From the NCBI GenBank assembly GCA_020431945.1, contig JAGQHH010000623.1:1-5411 (forward strand): a stretch of 5,411 bases of DNA, in the 5' to 3' direction. The position numbers and the translations under genes were made by a program. This DNA comes from Cyanobacteria bacterium HKST-UBA02. Its GTDB lineage: Bacteria; Cyanobacteriota; Vampirovibrionia; Obscuribacterales; Obscuribacteraceae. A model generated the notes under the pieces. The model did not search any database. It worked only from the letters and a program-made list of their open reading frames with translations, and was not told the origin of the DNA. Position 1 is the stretch's first letter. The number at the start of each line of letters is the position of its first letter. Positions 4,727-5,411 of the stretch are shown here, one piece after another.

Positions 4727-4777
4727 GGCACCATATCCAGTGAAGATCTGATCCCGCAAACGGTGCCATATTCAGTG
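4727..4777. repeat. Pair of 16-bp degenerate direct repeats (GGYRCCATATYCAGTG)
   Basis: GGCACCATATCCAGTG (4727-4742) and GGTGCCATATTCAGTG (4762-4777) match at 13 of 16 positions, 35 bp apart. The first six bases of the two copies, GGCACC and GGTGCC, are also reverse complements, so the pair can act as direct repeat or hairpin arms. It lies between the divergent promoters of the 138-residue gene and the patatin-like gene. Confidence 0.55.
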
Positions 4778-4854
4778 TCTCCGATTACTGCCGATTTTGG
4801 TTAATTCCTCGCGACCGCCTCTTGAGATCTCGCGTTTCGGACGGACACGATCGC

Positions 4855-4884
4855 TTGACATGCCGTCTCGATCCGGCATGTAAC
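4855..4884 (+). promoter_or_regulatory. Promoter of the patatin-like gene with a perfect dyad across its spacer
   Basis: TTGACA (4855-4860) is a perfect -35. With an 18-bp spacer, TGTAAC (4879-4884) is a four-of-six -10. Within it ACATGCCG (4858-4865) and CGGCATGT (4874-4881) form an exact 8-bp inverted repeat with an 8-bp centre. The dyad covers the end of the -35 and the start of the -10, the usual place for a repressor or for a MerR-type activator, whose promoters often have 18-20 bp spacers. A TAAAAT at 4927 is another -10-like sequence without a -35. Confidence 0.55.
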
Positions 4885-4891
4885 GGCGCCT

Positions 4892-4923
4892 GAACCCGAG
4901 ATCACGGAAGCCCGGAAGGGTTC
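4892..4923 (+). repeat. Leader inverted repeat before the patatin-like gene
   Basis: GAACCC (4892-4897) pairs with GGGTTC (4918-4923), and inside the loop CGG (4905-4907) pairs with CCG (4912-4914). It would lie at the start of the transcript from the TTGACA promoter, about 60 bases before the ATG. No riboswitch family is recognised. Confidence 0.3.
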
Positions 4924-4981
4924 GGGTAAAATACGGCATTCGGCTCAAGAGCTGCTTTTTACCAGTAATCCCGAGGTCCCC

Positions 4982-5411
4982 ATGAGACTCAACAAGTCTG
5001 ATTCTGTTTTCGTGAAAACGATTCATATATTTTTCGCGCTTCTCTTTTTCGTCTGCGTGACGGCACCACCGGCGATGTGCAACATCGACGAGGACGCCGA
5101 GAAGATCGAGAAGGAAAAGGTCGAGGCCAAAAAGCAAAAACGGGCCGAGAAGAAGGCTGCTAAAGAGAAAGCCGACCAGGAAAAGCAGGATAAGAAAGAT
5201 AAGAAGGACAAAAAGGACAAAAAAGCCAGCGATGACGACGCCGAAAGCGCCGATAAAGATACCGCTGACAGCGACGAGTTCGACGATTCTCTCGATAAGC
5301 TCAATATCGAGAAGCCCAGCGAGAACGACGAGTCCACCACCACCGGTCTCAAAGAGCCCAAGTATAAGATCGCTCTGGCTCTCGGCGGCGGCGGCGGACG
5401 TGGCTCCGGTC
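4982..5411 (+). CDS. Exported patatin-like phospholipase, N-terminal part, cut by the right edge
   Basis: The visible 143 residues show three parts. First is a signal peptide: K12 in the n-region, hydrophobic core FFALLFFVCV, then TAPPAMC; C33 lacks a proper lipobox, so signal peptidase I cleavage is more likely than lipidation. Second is a low-complexity charged linker: residues 40-81 are Lys/Glu-rich with KKDKKDKKDKK, and 84-117 are Asp/Glu/Ser-rich. Third is KIALALGGGGGRGSG (129-143), matching the Gly-rich oxyanion-hole motif (GGGxRG) that opens patatin domains. The catalytic GxSxG serine and the DG/A aspartate lie beyond the window. The family hydrolyses acyl esters of phospholipids; export suggests envelope lipids, host or prey membranes as substrates. 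The start is supported by GAGG at 4973-4976, five bases before the ATG, and by the TTGACA promoter upstream. Confidence 0.78.
   Translation, partial: MRLNKSDSVFVKTIHIFFALLFFVCVTAPPAMCNIDEDAEKIEKEKVEAKKQKRAEKKAAKEKADQEKQDKKDKKDKKDKKASDDDAESADKDTADSDEFDDSLDKLNIEKPSENDESTTTGLKEPKYKIALALGGGGGRGSG

Noticed and set aside
5023..5361. Minus-strand Ser/Leu/Phe-rich frame that looks membrane-like
   Set aside because: It is the complement of the Lys/Asp-rich linker codons; the hydrophobic look is a composition artefact.

Overview
This window reads as ordinary chromosomal DNA from a free-living bacterium with moderately high GC. No mobile element, phage gene, CRISPR array or rRNA is visible. The gene content is zinc-ribbon/kinase-fold protein, exported TPR protein, Fur-family regulator next to a MerC-family membrane protein, and exported patatin-like protein. 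It resembles what I know of environmental Melainabacteria/Vampirovibrionia (Obscuribacter-like) genomes, but that placement is a low-confidence inference and no phylogenetic marker here fixes it.

Left part (1-2495): the 5' part of a minus-strand tRNA-Val(UAC) enters from the left edge. Next is a minus-strand gene for an exported TPR-repeat protein (160 to about 1329). It is divergent from a plus-strand gene (1365-2495) for a protein with an N-terminal four-cysteine zinc ribbon and a kinase-fold domain. Both catalytic aspartates of that domain are replaced, so I call it a pseudokinase. A short AT-rich stretch between the two genes should hold both promoters. A 12-bp imperfect tandem repeat runs across the pseudokinase stop codon.

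Middle (2612-3799): a Fur/Zur-family metalloregulator is followed on the same strand by a MerC-domain membrane protein with a His/Cys-rich N-terminal tail. Two AT-rich near-palindromes lie in the 117-bp gap and are candidate operators. The likely logic is metal sensing coupled to metal binding or transport.

Right part (3800-5411): a 186-bp intergenic region rich in short direct repeats leads into an unlisted 50-codon single-pass membrane protein gene (3986-4138), which ends in a GC-rich hairpin. A convergent minus-strand gene (4212-4628) encodes an unrecognised basic 138-residue protein with a strong Shine-Dalgarno and a good promoter. The 353-bp gap 4629-4981 holds that promoter, a 16-bp degenerate repeat pair, a plus-strand promoter with a perfect 8-bp dyad in its spacer, and a structured leader. 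The last gene (4982 to the right edge) encodes a signal peptide, a charge-segregated Lys-then-Asp/Glu linker and the first Gly-rich motif of a patatin-like phospholipase, cut by the window end.

The most notable items are the zinc-ribbon pseudokinase, the small membrane protein with its repeat-laden leader, repeated use of about 12-bp tandem units in non-coding DNA, and the dyad-overlapped promoter of the patatin gene. None by itself proves a new system.
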